Below, piece after piece: positions 35,777-44,250 of a stretch of DNA of 64,000 bases. The stretch spans positions 17,331-81,330 of the forward strand of contig JBBDPC010000114.1 in assembly GCA_040876735.1 (NCBI GenBank). The letters are read 5' to 3'. Position numbers and translations under genes: made by a program. Numbering within the stretch: the first letter of the stretch is position 1; the number at the start of each line of letters is the position of its first letter. The notes beneath the pieces were generated by a model. It did not search any database. It saw only the letters and a program-made list of their open reading frames with translations, and was not told where the DNA came from. The stretch comes from Natronomicrosphaera sp040876735. Lineage in GTDB: Bacteria > Planctomycetota > Phycisphaerae > Phycisphaerales > Phycisphaeraceae.

Positions 35777-37276
35777 TCAGGCGGACGCGACGGCCGTGGG
35801 CTGGGGGATGCCGAGGCGGATGTACTGCTCCGGCGGAGCGTCGCAGGCGTGCATCAGCGCGGCGGCCTGTTCGAGCAACCGCTGGTGCACGGCGTCATCC
35901 CGCAACGGCGTCTGCTGCTGCGGGTCGGCGTCGAGGTCGAACAGCAGGTGGTCGTCGGCGGCGCTGGCTTTGACCTTGGGCTTATTTGAGCCGGCGCGGC
36001 CGAGGCGGAGGGTGCGTTCACCTTTGGTGAAGGTGAAGGGGTCGGCGAGGGTGGCGTGAGCCAGCGTCTCGCGATCAACGTAGCCGCGCATGCGCGTGGG
36101 GACGAGCGTGTATTCGTAGAGCGGATCGTTGTTTTCGGTGACGGCCTGGTGGTAGCAGACGTGTCGGCCGTCGGTGATGTTCAGGCGGTTGCCGTGGTAG
36201 CCGAAGATGGCGGCGTCGCGGACGGGCTGGTCGCGTTCGACGACGGGGCCGAGGTCGTGGCCGAGCATGTCCGGCGTCGGCTGCTGGCCGAAGTAGCGCA
36301 GCAGTGTGGGTGCGAGGTCGAGGGCGGGCTGGACGAGGGCCTCGCGGCGCTGGCCGGCGGTGTCGAGTTGGCGGGGGTCGTAGAGGAAGAAGGGGGTGTG
36401 GCTGACTTCTTCGTAGAGGGGCATCCAGTTTTTCGCCCAGCAGTTGTGTTCGCCGAGCAGGAAGCCGTGGTCGGTCCAGACGATGAGCAGGGTGTCGTCC
36501 CACAGATTGTGGCGGTCCATGCGGTCGAGCACGTCGCCGAGGCTGGCGTCGCACTTGCTGACCAGCGCGGCATAGTTGCGGCGGACGGCCTCGACCTGCT
36601 CGGGCGTTTCGCTCACCTCCCGGTAGCCGGGCCAGTCGAACAGCGGGCCGGTGTAATCGTTGGGATAGAGGTCCTGGTACTTGCGATGGCTGACGAACGG
36701 CTCGTGAGGGTCGAAGCATTCGATCTGCACAAACCAGTTGTCCTGGTCGGCGTTGCGGTCGAGGAAGTCGCAGCCAGCGTCGAGGGTGAGCGACTGGGGC
36801 AGGTCCTGCTCGCGCTGCTGGAACTGGCGGTTGATCCAGTCTTCGCGCCGGCCCTTGGGGTTGAGGTTCTCGGGGATGGGCGGGTCGGCGATCTGGCCGA
36901 CGTGGGGGTCGCCCTCCTGGCCGCGGAAGAACTGCCAGGAGTTGTAGCGGTTGTGGTAGGTGCAGCCGCCGTCTTCGAAGTAGTGGTAGTGGTCGGTGAC
37001 GAGGTGGCTGTAGATGCCGGCCTTGCTGAGCATCTGCGGCATGGAGTCGTCGAACGGTTCGAGCGGGCCCCAGCCGCGATGGAGGAAGTTGGGCCGGCTT
37101 GTGTGCAGATCGCGCCGCGCGGGCATGCAGGGCATGGAGCAGACGTAACTGCGGTCGAAGGTGACCGAGCGTTGGGCCAGGCGGCGGAAGTTGGGGGCGT
37201 GCACCGGGGTCTGCTCGTTGTAGGGCGGGAGCAGGTGGCGGTTGAGCGAGTCGAACATGAGCATGATGGCACGCAT
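35777..37276 (-). CDS. One-cysteine sulfatase
   Basis: The product has 499 residues. ATG 37276 gives MRAIMLMFDSLNRHLLPPYN, preferred over an ATG slightly upstream. It hydrolyses a sulfate ester. The formylglycine motif is C50-M-P-A-R54 within CSMPCMPARRDL. The metal-binding loops are represented by MFDSLNR and VWTDHGFLLGEHNCW, and the basic active-site patch by HEPFVSH. No signal peptide or membrane anchor is visible, unusual because many planctomycete sulfatases are exported. A formylglycine-generating enzyme (FGE or anSME) is needed but not encoded here. The carbohydrate substrate cannot be deduced. Confidence 0.92.
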   Translation of the reverse strand: MRAIMLMFDSLNRHLLPPYNEQTPVHAPNFRRLAQRSVTFDRSYVCSMPCMPARRDLHTSRPNFLHRGWGPLEPFDDSMPQMLSKAGIYSHLVTDHYHYFEDGGCTYHNRYNSWQFFRGQEGDPHVGQIADPPIPENLNPKGRREDWINRQFQQREQDLPQSLTLDAGCDFLDRNADQDNWFVQIECFDPHEPFVSHRKYQDLYPNDYTGPLFDWPGYREVSETPEQVEAVRRNYAALVSKCDASLGDVLDRMDRHNLWDDTLLIVWTDHGFLLGEHNCWAKNWMPLYEEVSHTPFFLYDPRQLDTAGQRREALVQPALDLAPTLLRYFGQQPTPDMLGHDLGPVVERDQPVRDAAIFGYHGNRLNITDGRHVCYHQAVTENNDPLYEYTLVPTRMRGYVDRETLAHATLADPFTFTKGERTLRLGRAGSNKPKVKASAADDHLLFDLDADPQQQTPLRDDAVHQRLLEQAAALMHACDAPPEQYIRLGIPQPTAVASA

Positions 37277-37299
37277 GGGGGGCTCCATGGGGGCGGGGC

Positions 37300-37330
37300 G
37301 ACCCACGGCTGGACGCCGTCGGCTTCCGGG
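37300..37330. repeat. PAL-A palindromic repeat, degenerate copy 6
   Basis: The arms CCCACGGC / GCCGTCGG carry one mismatch, with loop TGGAC, followed by CTTCCGGGGGG. It lies between the sulfatase 5' end and the AsmA-like gene's stop. Confidence 0.65.
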
Positions 37331-37335
37331 GGGTG

Positions 37336-38199
37336 TTACTCGTTGTCTTCGGTGGTGTCGTCGTCTTCGTCGTTGTTGCGGTTGCCGAGGATGTTGCCGA
37401 GGCCCTCGCGGACGGCGCCGCCGACGCCTTCGTCGCCGGCGATCTCGTCCAGGACGTTGGAGACGCCGTCGCCGACCGCTTCGATGCCGAACCCGCCGAG
37501 CTCACCGAGCCCGGAAAGGCCGGTCTTGAGACCGCCGGCGATGGCGTCGGGGAGTTGGCCGGCGCCCTGCTCGATGACGGCCTGCATCACCGCCTGCATG
37601 ATCGTGCCGCTGAGTTGGCTCAGCAGCACGCCTTGGTCGGTGTCGGAGCCGACGTCGGTGAGGCGGATGTCGTCGAGGGCGAGCGTGATGGCGCGCGGTT
37701 CGCCGATCGAGGGCAGCAGCGCGGCATGGACGACGATGTCGGAGATGACGACTTCGCGGATGATGTACTTGCGGCCGTCGTCGGGCTGCTCTTCGGGCGG
37801 GCCCTGGAGCTTTTCGAGGTTTTCGAGGATGACGTCGTAGTTGCTCCGGCCGTCGCGGCGTTCGAGGTGGATGTCGACGCCACTGAGGTGGAGGCGGGGC
37901 ACTTCGACCTCGTCGCGCATCAGCGAGCGGAGGGTGACGGCGACGTCGCCCTCGTCGAGTTGCATGAAGTGCGGCGACTGGAAGCCTTCGGGATTGCCGA
38001 TTTCGAGGTTCGTCAACTTCAATTCGCCCCGGCGGATCGAGAGGTCGGCGCCGTCGAGGCTGGCTGAGGTGCCGGTGGCGTAGGCCGTGCCGCTTTCGAT
38101 GCCGCGGCGGGCGAGGGTGTCGATCGCGAAAAAGGCGATGACGCCCACGATCACCACGATGACGATGAGGCCGACGACGATGGACAGCAGCTTCTTCAT
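37336..38199 (-). CDS. AsmA-like membrane-anchored protein
   Basis: The product has 287 residues. The N-terminus MKKLLSIVVGLIVIVVIVGVIAFFAID is a single membrane anchor. Then come GTSASLDGADLSIRRGELKLTNLEIGNPEGF and VEVPRLHLSGVDIHLERRDGRSNYDVILENLEKL, the pattern of AsmA/YhdP-type repeating beta-strand proteins that may carry lipid between membranes. The C-terminal 80 residues are a helical, acidic extension (ending NRNNDEDDDTTEDNE). It is monocistronic with no membrane-transport partner nearby. Short for an AsmA protein, it probably has a single repeat module. Confidence 0.82.
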   Translation of the reverse strand: MKKLLSIVVGLIVIVVIVGVIAFFAIDTLARRGIESGTAYATGTSASLDGADLSIRRGELKLTNLEIGNPEGFQSPHFMQLDEGDVAVTLRSLMRDEVEVPRLHLSGVDIHLERRDGRSNYDVILENLEKLQGPPEEQPDDGRKYIIREVVISDIVVHAALLPSIGEPRAITLALDDIRLTDVGSDTDQGVLLSQLSGTIMQAVMQAVIEQGAGQLPDAIAGGLKTGLSGLGELGGFGIEAVGDGVSNVLDEIAGDEGVGGAVREGLGNILGNRNNDEDDDTTEDNE

Positions 38200-38263
38200 G
38201 GACGGTTTCCCCTTCTGGCTCGAATGAGCCGACGGCTGTCACTATATCATGGCGCGGCGGGGA

Positions 38264-38290
38264 GGCCCACGGCTGGGAGTCGTGGGCATT
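38264..38290. repeat. PAL-A palindromic repeat, copy 7
   Basis: The arms GCCCACGGCT / AGTCGTGGGC have one G-T mismatch and loop GGG. The copy lies between the AsmA-like and ribD starts, 29 bases before the chosen ribD ATG. Confidence 0.82.
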
Positions 38291-38318
38291 GGGAATGTCG
38301 AATCGTGATGGGACTGTG

Positions 38319-39464
38319 ATGGCGTTGGATGAGCACTACATGGCGGAGGCGATCGGCTTGGCCGAGCGGGGGCGGGGGCACGTCGAGCCGAACCCGATGG
38401 TGGGAGCGGTGATCGTGCGCGACGGGCGGGTGATCGGCCGGGGCTGGCACGGGCGGTTCGGCGGACCGCATGCGGAAATCGAAGCACTCAACGACGCCCG
38501 GCGGCAGGGGCATGGTGTGGCGGGGGCGACGATGTACGTCACGCTCGAGCCTTGTTCGCACCACGGCAAGACGCCGCCTTGCACCGACGCGCTGCTGGCC
38601 GGTCAACTGAAGCGGGTGGTGGTGGCGATGGTCGATCCGTTTCCGCAGGTGGCCGGGGCGGGCGTGCGGGCGCTGCGCGAAGCGGGGGTGGCGGTGGACG
38701 TGGGCACGGGCGAGCAGGCGGCGCACCGGCTGAATGAGCCGTACGTCAAGCGGGTGACGACCGGGCTGCCGTGGGTGATGCTTAAGTGGGCGCAGACGCT
38801 GGACGGGCGCATCGCCACGGCGGGCGGCGACAGCCAGTGGATTTCCAACGAAGCGTCACGCCGACGGGTGCACGAATGGCGGGCGTCGGTCGACGCGATC
38901 ATGGTGGGCGTGGGCACGGTGCTGGCCGACGACCCGCGGTTGACCGCGCGGGACGTGGCGCTGCGTCGGCCGGCACGGCGGGTGGTGATCGACCCGACGC
39001 TGCGCATGCCCGGGACGGCGGCGCTGGCGACGGCGTCGCCCGAGAGCGTGACGCTGGCGGTGGACGCGGCGCTGCTGGCGGCGCGGGGCGAGCGGGTGCG
39101 GGCGTGGGAGGCGAAGCGGGTGTCGCTGGTCGGGCTGCCTCGGCTGGCCGGTGATGAGGGTGTGGCATCCGGGTCGGCGCTGGACCTGCGGCCGTTGCTG
39201 GCGCACCTGGTCGAGCGGTATACGGCGACGAACGTGCTGGTGGAAGGCGGCGCGACGCTGGCGGGCGCGCTGCTGGGGCAGGGGCTGGCGGACCAGGTTT
39301 TGGCGTTTGTCGCGCCGAAGCTGGCGGGCGATGCATCGGCGCTGGGGGCAGTGCGCGGCCGACGGCTGGCGCGGATGGCCCAGACGCAGGCGCTGACGCT
39401 GCGGTCGGTCGAGGCGATCGAGGACGATGTGTTGTTGGACTACCGGGTGAAGCCCACGGCTTGA
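38319..39464 (+). CDS. ribD: Riboflavin deaminase/reductase RibD
   Basis: The product has 381 residues; ATG 38319 gives MALDEHYMAEAIGLAERG, matching the family N-terminus, while a GTG/ATG upstream would add a short non-conserved tail. The deaminase domain (1-145) has the zinc motif HAEIEAL plus PCSHHGKTPPC, and the reductase domain (150-375) has WAQTLDGRIATAGGDSQWIS and LVEGGATLAGALL. It performs two steps of riboflavin synthesis: pyrimidine deamination and side-chain reduction. Other rib genes are not adjacent. The stop codon TGA is the loop of a PAL-A palindrome, and the last residues (KPTA) are encoded by its left arm. Confidence 0.95.
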   Translation: MALDEHYMAEAIGLAERGRGHVEPNPMVGAVIVRDGRVIGRGWHGRFGGPHAEIEALNDARRQGHGVAGATMYVTLEPCSHHGKTPPCTDALLAGQLKRVVVAMVDPFPQVAGAGVRALREAGVAVDVGTGEQAAHRLNEPYVKRVTTGLPWVMLKWAQTLDGRIATAGGDSQWISNEASRRRVHEWRASVDAIMVGVGTVLADDPRLTARDVALRRPARRVVIDPTLRMPGTAALATASPESVTLAVDAALLAARGERVRAWEAKRVSLVGLPRLAGDEGVASGSALDLRPLLAHLVERYTATNVLVEGGATLAGALLGQGLADQVLAFVAPKLAGDASALGAVRGRRLARMAQTQALTLRSVEAIEDDVLLDYRVKPTA

Positions 39465-39477
39465 AGCCGCGGGCTTC
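39449..39477. repeat. PAL-A palindromic repeat supplying the ribD stop codon, copy 8
   Basis: The arms GAAGCCCACGGCT / AGCCGCGGGCTTC (one mismatch) enclose TGA at 39462-39464, the ribD stop. The same geometry is seen at 26224-26252. Confidence 0.92.
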
Positions 39478-39498
39478 GGCGCCAGTGCATGCAGTGTG

Positions 39499-40254
39499 TC
39501 AACTTGTGGCGGCGCGTTGGAAGACACCGGCCTGGCGCGGCAGAGTGGCGGGGGTGGCGGAGAGCTTGACGTCGAGGTTGGGGATGAGCGTGAGCACGGC
39601 GTCGGCGATCTCGGCGTCGGTGGCCTGCGCGGTGTTGAAGGTGGCGGTGAAGCTTTCGGCGCGGAGCGTTTCCGAAGGCCAGTACCGTTTGAAGAACGCT
39701 TCGCGGTTGCGATCGATGGTGCGGACCTGCTCGGCGGCGGCGTCGCGGGAGACGTTGAGCAGGCGGCGCATGTGGTCGATGCGATCTTCAAGCGGGGCGA
39801 CGAGGTGGATGTGCACGCCCAAGGGCATGTCGCGGGTGATGAACACGCCGCCGCGGCCGACGATGATGACCCGGCCGCGCAGGGCCAAGGCGCGGATGGT
39901 CTTGGCGGTCTTGCGGTAGGCGCGGAACTCGGTGGCGTTGCTGGTGAGGATGTCGGCGAACAGCTCTTCGAGCCAGGAGCGCGACTGCTCGCCGAGGCCG
40001 TCGACCAGCCGGCCGAAGACCTTGTCGTCGCCGGCGACCATCTCGACCAGCTCCTTGTCGACGCCGGTCCATGCCAGTGCATCGGGCGCGGGGTCGAAGG
40101 CACTGAGGCGTTCGAGAAGTCTTTCCTGCAAGGTATGCCCGCCCGCCCCGGCCTGCCGGCTGATGGTGATGAACGGGCGTGGGCCGGCGGCCTGATCCGC
40201 TTCGTGGCGCGAGCCGGCGGCGAGGGCGCCGATGATGGACTGGAATCGTGTCAT
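39499..40254 (-). CDS. Cytidylate-kinase-like protein
   Basis: The product has 251 residues. The nucleotide-binding motif ISRQAGAGGHTLQERLLERL near residue 30 resembles the cytidylate-kinase-like family, in which a basic AGxGGH loop replaces the classic Walker A. Further on come IVGRGGVFITRDMPLGVHIHLVAPLEDRIDHM and the C-terminal FFKRYWPSETL. Unlike true cytidylate kinase (cmk), this family's substrate is uncertain, and the protein may phosphorylate another small molecule. It is encoded convergent with ribD and upstream of the anti-sigma gene region. Confidence 0.82.
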   Translation of the reverse strand: MTRFQSIIGALAAGSRHEADQAAGPRPFITISRQAGAGGHTLQERLLERLSAFDPAPDALAWTGVDKELVEMVAGDDKVFGRLVDGLGEQSRSWLEELFADILTSNATEFRAYRKTAKTIRALALRGRVIIVGRGGVFITRDMPLGVHIHLVAPLEDRIDHMRRLLNVSRDAAAEQVRTIDRNREAFFKRYWPSETLRAESFTATFNTAQATDAEIADAVLTLIPNLDVKLSATPATLPRQAGVFQRAATS

Positions 40255-40353
40255 GGTTGTCTCACTCGGGGTCGTGTCGACGGCTTGGGTTGCGTGCCTT
40301 CATTGTAGTACGCCATCACACGGCCGCCTATCGAAACCGGCGAACGATCAAGA

Positions 40354-40390
40354 GGCTGCACGCCCTTGCCAAAGGGAGGGGCGTGCAGCC
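40354..40390 (-). terminator. Terminator-like hairpin after the sigma/anti-sigma operon
   Basis: Perfect 12-bp arms GGCTGCACGCCC / GGGCGTGCAGCC with a 13-nt loop begin 3 bases past the anti-sigma stop on the minus strand. It lacks a long T-run but is well placed to end the operon. Confidence 0.55.
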
Positions 40391-40392
40391 GG

Positions 40393-41262
40393 TCAGCGGG
40401 GCAGGTGGCCTTGAAGGATCATGTCCCGATCGGGCTCGCCGGTGGCGTCGGCGTCGTCGTAGCTGACGCCGGCACGAGCGATGGTGCCGACGTCTTCGGG
40501 CACGCCGAACTGGAGGTGCGCGACGCCGGCGTCATCGAGATCGAACGTGCCGGCGGGCACGACCCGGTCGTCATCGGTGATCAGCCAGAGGCGGTAAGCC
40601 TTGCCTTCTTCCGGCTCCGCGAGATGGCTGGCGAAGAAGTGGCAGGTGTTGCGTTCTTCGTCCCAGAGCAGTCGCGCGACGGCCTCGCCGTAGCGGGCGT
40701 CTTCGCCGTTGTGCAGCGGGATCAACTGCAGCGCCGACGAGTGGAGCGCGTCGACGATGTTGGTCGTGCCTTCGACGAGGCTGTCCATCTGCTGGATCTG
40801 CGTGTCACGCTGCTCGACGAGCTCGTCGGCGTTGACAAGCTGCTGTTCGAGCTGGCGGATGTGATCGCGCTGCTCCGCCAGCAGCAGGGAAAACACGCCC
40901 GCCGTCGCCGCCACAGCCAGACCGGCGGCCGCGGCGAGCGGGACGATCCGCCCCAGCACGGCCTGCCATGCCGAGGCGCCACCGGCGGCGTCTGGCGCCG
41001 CGGCGGTCTGGCGGGACGCCGGCGTGACGTCTTCGCCCGTCCGCAGACGCTCCTGCAACCGGCGCCTGGCCGTGGCGGGCGGCTCGACAGGCTCCAGCGC
41101 CAGCGGCAGGCTGGCCAGGACCGCCTCGGCCTCGGCGCGGACGGCGGCACAGGCCGGGCAGCCGGTCGCCAGATGCGCCTCAAGGTCGCGCCGCGCACCA
41201 TCGTCCAGCACCTCGGCGAGGTAGAACAGAATCTGGTCGCGATAATCCGCGTGGCAGCTCAT
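40393..41262 (-). CDS. Zinc anti-sigma factor (RskA-like)
   Basis: The product has 289 residues; ATG 41262 overlaps the sigma-factor stop (ATGA). The N-terminal 90 residues hold the sigma-binding domain with a zinc motif HLATGCPAC. A membrane helix follows (about 108-128, AAAAGLAVAATAGVFSLLLA). The C-terminal part (about 150-289) is a coiled segment plus a YRLWLITDDDRVVPAGTF domain, which is the RskA-type periplasmic domain. It should sequester the partner sigma factor until an envelope signal leads to proteolysis. The gene lies directly downstream of its cognate sigma gene. The inferred release mechanism is by site-2 proteolysis as in RskA, not shown here. Confidence 0.92.
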   Translation of the reverse strand: MSCHADYRDQILFYLAEVLDDGARRDLEAHLATGCPACAAVRAEAEAVLASLPLALEPVEPPATARRRLQERLRTGEDVTPASRQTAAAPDAAGGASAWQAVLGRIVPLAAAAGLAVAATAGVFSLLLAEQRDHIRQLEQQLVNADELVEQRDTQIQQMDSLVEGTTNIVDALHSSALQLIPLHNGEDARYGEAVARLLWDEERNTCHFFASHLAEPEEGKAYRLWLITDDDRVVPAGTFDLDDAGVAHLQFGVPEDVGTIARAGVSYDDADATGEPDRDMILQGHLPR

Positions 41263-41978
41263 GCTGGCTCGTCTCCGGAAGCAGTACGCAGCGTGTCCCG
41301 CAGTCGGATGAGCCCGAGGCGGATGCGCGTCTTGATCGTGCCCAGGGGCGTTTTCAGCCGGTCGGCGATCTGCTGGTGGCTGAGCCCTTCGAAGAAGGCC
41401 AGTTCCACCACTTCCCGCTGGGCAGGCGAGAGCACCTGCATCGCTTCTTGCACCTGCTCGCGCCGCTCGCTCAGCCAGGCCGTCTCCGCGGGGCCGGCGG
41501 CGTCGCTGCCGCGGTCGTCCACGTCCATGGCCGTCGCCGCGTTGCCCGACCGGCCGCGGGCGGCTCGGGCGCGGTGGTGGTCGATCGCCCGGCTGCGTGC
41601 CAGCATCATCAGGTAGGTCGACAGCGTTCCGCGGCCGCCATCGAACCGGGCCGGCTGCGCCCACAGCTCCCAGAAAATGTCCACCAGCGCCTCTTCCGCA
41701 TCGCTTTCGTTCCGCAACACCCGCAGGCAGATGGCGTACACCGCCTGCCGGTAACGCTCGAACAGCGTCTCCAGCGCCGCGTCCTCACGCCGAACGATCC
41801 GCTGCATCAACTGCTGGTCCGTCAATTCGCCGTGGGGGTCGCCGTTGGCATTGCCCTGGGCTTTCGTGGGCGGCGTTTGCCCGGCAGGGAGCCGGGCGGG
41901 ATCGCGGACGTCATGCCGGCCGTTGTCCGCAGTCACGGGTTCCCGCATCTGCTTCGAGTTTGCATCCTGAATTGTCAT
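41259..41978 (-). CDS. ECF sigma factor (RpoE/SigK-like)
   Basis: The product has 239 residues. ATG 41978 (MTIQDANSKQM) is preferred to one 60 bases upstream. Region 2 is at 75-150 (ALETLFERYRQAVYAICLRVLRNESDAEEALVDIFWELWAQPARFD, with DAEEALVDIF as the -10-recognition helix) and region 4 at 175-235 (LSPAQREVVELAFFEGLSHQQIADRL, TIKTRIRLGLIRLRD). The N-terminal extension of about 65 residues is disordered and atypical. It is coupled with an RskA-like anti-sigma. The pair probably governs an envelope or oxidative-stress regulon. No ECF promoter was assigned upstream. Confidence 0.93.
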   Translation of the reverse strand: MTIQDANSKQMREPVTADNGRHDVRDPARLPAGQTPPTKAQGNANGDPHGELTDQQLMQRIVRREDAALETLFERYRQAVYAICLRVLRNESDAEEALVDIFWELWAQPARFDGGRGTLSTYLMMLARSRAIDHHRARAARGRSGNAATAMDVDDRGSDAAGPAETAWLSERREQVQEAMQVLSPAQREVVELAFFEGLSHQQIADRLKTPLGTIKTRIRLGLIRLRDTLRTASGDEPA

Positions 41979-42044
41979 GCACCCTCGATGACCTGCGCAA
42001 AACGCAACGCGGCAAGCGGAAACGCCCCTCGCCCGCAAGCGGTT

Positions 42045-44144
42045 TTACTTGGACCGGTCGCGGATTTCAAGCATGATCCGCTCGACGAACGCGCCCCGGC
42101 CCATCGCGCCGAGGTCGCCTTCGCTGCGATGGCGCACGCTCACCGTGCCCGCTTCCTGATCCTTGCCGCCGACGACCAGCATGTAAGGCACCTTCGCGTC
42201 CTGGGCAACCTTGATCTTCGCGTTCAGCCGATCGTTCGACTCATCCAGCGTCACACGCACGCCGGCGGCCTTCAACTCGTCGGTCACCTGCTGCGCGTAG
42301 TCGGCGAACTTCTCGCTCACCGCCAGCACGCGCGCCTGCTCCGGCGCCAGCCAGGTCGGGAATGCGCCGTTGAAATGTTCGATCAGCACGCCCACGAACC
42401 GCTCCATCGAGCCGAACGGAGCGCGGTGGATCATCACCGGCCGATGCGGCTTGTTGTCCGCGCCGACGTAGGTGAGGTCGAAGCGATTGGGCAACTGGTA
42501 GTCCACCTGCACCGTGCCAAGCTGCCACTCCCGGCCGATGACGTCGCGCACCACGAAGTCGATCTTGGGCCCGTAAAACGCCGCCTCCCCCGGCTCGGTG
42601 GTGAACGGCGCCCCCAACCCCTCGGCCGCACGCTTGCACGCCGCCTCGGCCTTGTCCCATTGCGCCGGCTCGCCGACGTACTTCGTGCCGTCCGGATCGC
42701 GCAGGCCGACGCGCACGCGGTAATCGTCCATGCCCAGCGTGGCGAAGACGATCTTCACCAGCTCCAGGCAGCCCGCCACTTCCGCGTCGAGCTGGTCTTC
42801 GGTGACGAACAGGTGAGCGTCGTCCTGCGTGAAGCCGCGCACGCGGGTCATGCCGCCGATCTCGCCCGACTGCTCCCAGCGGTAGACCGTGCCGAATTCG
42901 GCGAGGCGGATGGGCAGGTCGCGGTAGCTGTGCGGCTCGGAGTCGAAAATCTTGATGTGGAACGGGCAGTTCATCGGCTTGAGCAGATAGCCTTCGATGT
43001 CGCCCTCGCGCATGCTCGCCGAGAGCTGCGCGCAGGTGCAGCCCTCGTCGGCGAGGTGCCTGAGGTGCTCGTGGTGGATCATCGGCGGGTACTGGCTGTC
43101 CTGGTAATACGGAAAGTGCCCGCTGGTTTTGAACAGCTCCAGCTTGCCGATGTGCGGCGTGAAGACCTGGCTGTAGCCTTGCCGACGCAGGTGTTCGCCG
43201 ATGAATTTCTGAAGCTCGTCGCGCACGATCGCGCCCTTGGGCTTCCAGAGGATCAGCCCCTGGCCGACCGTTTCGTCGACGGTGAACAGGCCGAGGCGCT
43301 GGCCGAGCACGCGGTGGTCGCGTTGCTTGGCTTGTTCGAGTTGTTCGAGGTGGGCTTCGAGGTCCGCTTCGGAGAAGAAGGCCGTGCCGTAGACGCGCTG
43401 GAACTTGTCGCTGGTGACGTCGCCATGCCAGTGCGACTGGGCGATGCTGGTGACCTTGAACGCACCAATGACGCCCGTGCGCGGGACGTGCGGGCCCATG
43501 CAGAGGTCTTCCCATTGGTCGACGGCCACCGCGCTGGGGTTGGAAGCCCACGGCGTCACGCCGTGGGCTTCGCCCGTGACATACCACGACAAACAAGGCG
43601 ACCCGGCTTCGATCGCGCGCTCGGCGTTGTCGAGCTTGTACTTGTTGCCTTCCTCGTTCAGTTTCGCCATGCCCACGCTCGGCGGCAGCTCGTAGCGCGT
43701 GAACGGCCGATCCTCGGCGACGATCTTTTTCATCTCTGCTTCGATCTTGGGAAAGTCGTCGGCGGAGATGGGGGTACCCAGCGCGATGTCGTAATAGAAG
43801 CCGGTCTCCAACGGCGGGCCGTAGGCGAGTTGGGCGTCGGGCCAGAGGCGTTGGATCGCCTCGGCCATGACGTGGGCGGTAGAGTGGCGGAGCAGGTAGA
43901 GAGCGTCGCGCGCGTGCTGGTCGTCGCGGAACTTGGAGCGTCCCTGCTTGTCCTGGCGTGGGGCAGTGACGATCTCCAGCTTCGCATCGTGGGTGACGGG
44001 GCGATCGAGGTCGACCAGCGTGCCGTCGACTTTCGCGCCGATGGCCGCCTTCGCCAGCCCGGCCCCGATGGAGCCGGCGACCTCGCGAGCGGTGGTCGGG
44101 CCGTCATACGGTTTTTCGCTGCCGTCGGGCAGAATAATCTTCAT
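42045..44144 (-). CDS. thrS: Threonyl-tRNA synthetase with a palindrome-encoded insert
   Basis: The product has 699 residues; ATG 44144 starts the TGS domain (MKIILPDGSEKPYDGPTTAREVA). Editing domain follows with HSTAHVMAEAI and the C/H metal set (CxxxH), then the class II core with motif 1 (LQKFIGEHLRRQGYSQVFTPHIG), motif 2 (FGTVYRWEQSGEIGGMTRVRGFTQDDAH) and motif 3 (HRAPFGSMERFVGVLIEHF), and the anticodon-binding domain. It charges tRNA-Thr. At residues 192-201 the peptide EAHGVTPWAS is encoded by a PAL-A repeat (43543-43571), lying in a loop between editing-domain segments, just before MGPHVPRTG. The reading frame is intact and core motifs are all present. Confidence 0.97.
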   Translation of the reverse strand: MKIILPDGSEKPYDGPTTAREVAGSIGAGLAKAAIGAKVDGTLVDLDRPVTHDAKLEIVTAPRQDKQGRSKFRDDQHARDALYLLRHSTAHVMAEAIQRLWPDAQLAYGPPLETGFYYDIALGTPISADDFPKIEAEMKKIVAEDRPFTRYELPPSVGMAKLNEEGNKYKLDNAERAIEAGSPCLSWYVTGEAHGVTPWASNPSAVAVDQWEDLCMGPHVPRTGVIGAFKVTSIAQSHWHGDVTSDKFQRVYGTAFFSEADLEAHLEQLEQAKQRDHRVLGQRLGLFTVDETVGQGLILWKPKGAIVRDELQKFIGEHLRRQGYSQVFTPHIGKLELFKTSGHFPYYQDSQYPPMIHHEHLRHLADEGCTCAQLSASMREGDIEGYLLKPMNCPFHIKIFDSEPHSYRDLPIRLAEFGTVYRWEQSGEIGGMTRVRGFTQDDAHLFVTEDQLDAEVAGCLELVKIVFATLGMDDYRVRVGLRDPDGTKYVGEPAQWDKAEAACKRAAEGLGAPFTTEPGEAAFYGPKIDFVVRDVIGREWQLGTVQVDYQLPNRFDLTYVGADNKPHRPVMIHRAPFGSMERFVGVLIEHFNGAFPTWLAPEQARVLAVSEKFADYAQQVTDELKAAGVRVTLDESNDRLNAKIKVAQDAKVPYMLVVGGKDQEAGTVSVRHRSEGDLGAMGRGAFVERIMLEIRDRSK
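43543..43571. repeat. PAL-A palindromic repeat inside thrS, copy 9
   Basis: Perfect 13-bp arms GAAGCCCACGGCG / CGCCGTGGGCTTC with loop TCA lie within the coding frame. On the coding strand it is read as EAHGVTPWAS; the loop TGA is out of frame, so no stop results. Confidence 0.93.
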
Positions 44145-44190
44145 GGCATCAATCTCCGTCAAAACGACGGTTATATCAGATGGACCTGTC

Positions 44191-44234
44191 TTTAGCCGCG
44201 CAGCGGAGCGCGCTCCGCTGCGCGGCGCGGCTAA
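44191..44234. repeat. Long GC palindrome upstream of thrS
   Basis: Perfect 15-bp arms CCGCGCAGCGGAGCG / CGCTCCGCTGCGCGG (44196-44225) without loop are extended outwards by TTAGCCGCG / CGCGGCTAA offset by a few bases. It lies between the upstream secreted-protein stop (44251) and the thrS start (44144) on the minus strand, so it could terminate the former or act in the thrS leader. Confidence 0.7.
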
Positions 44235-44250
44235 TTGAGAAGTCAGCACG

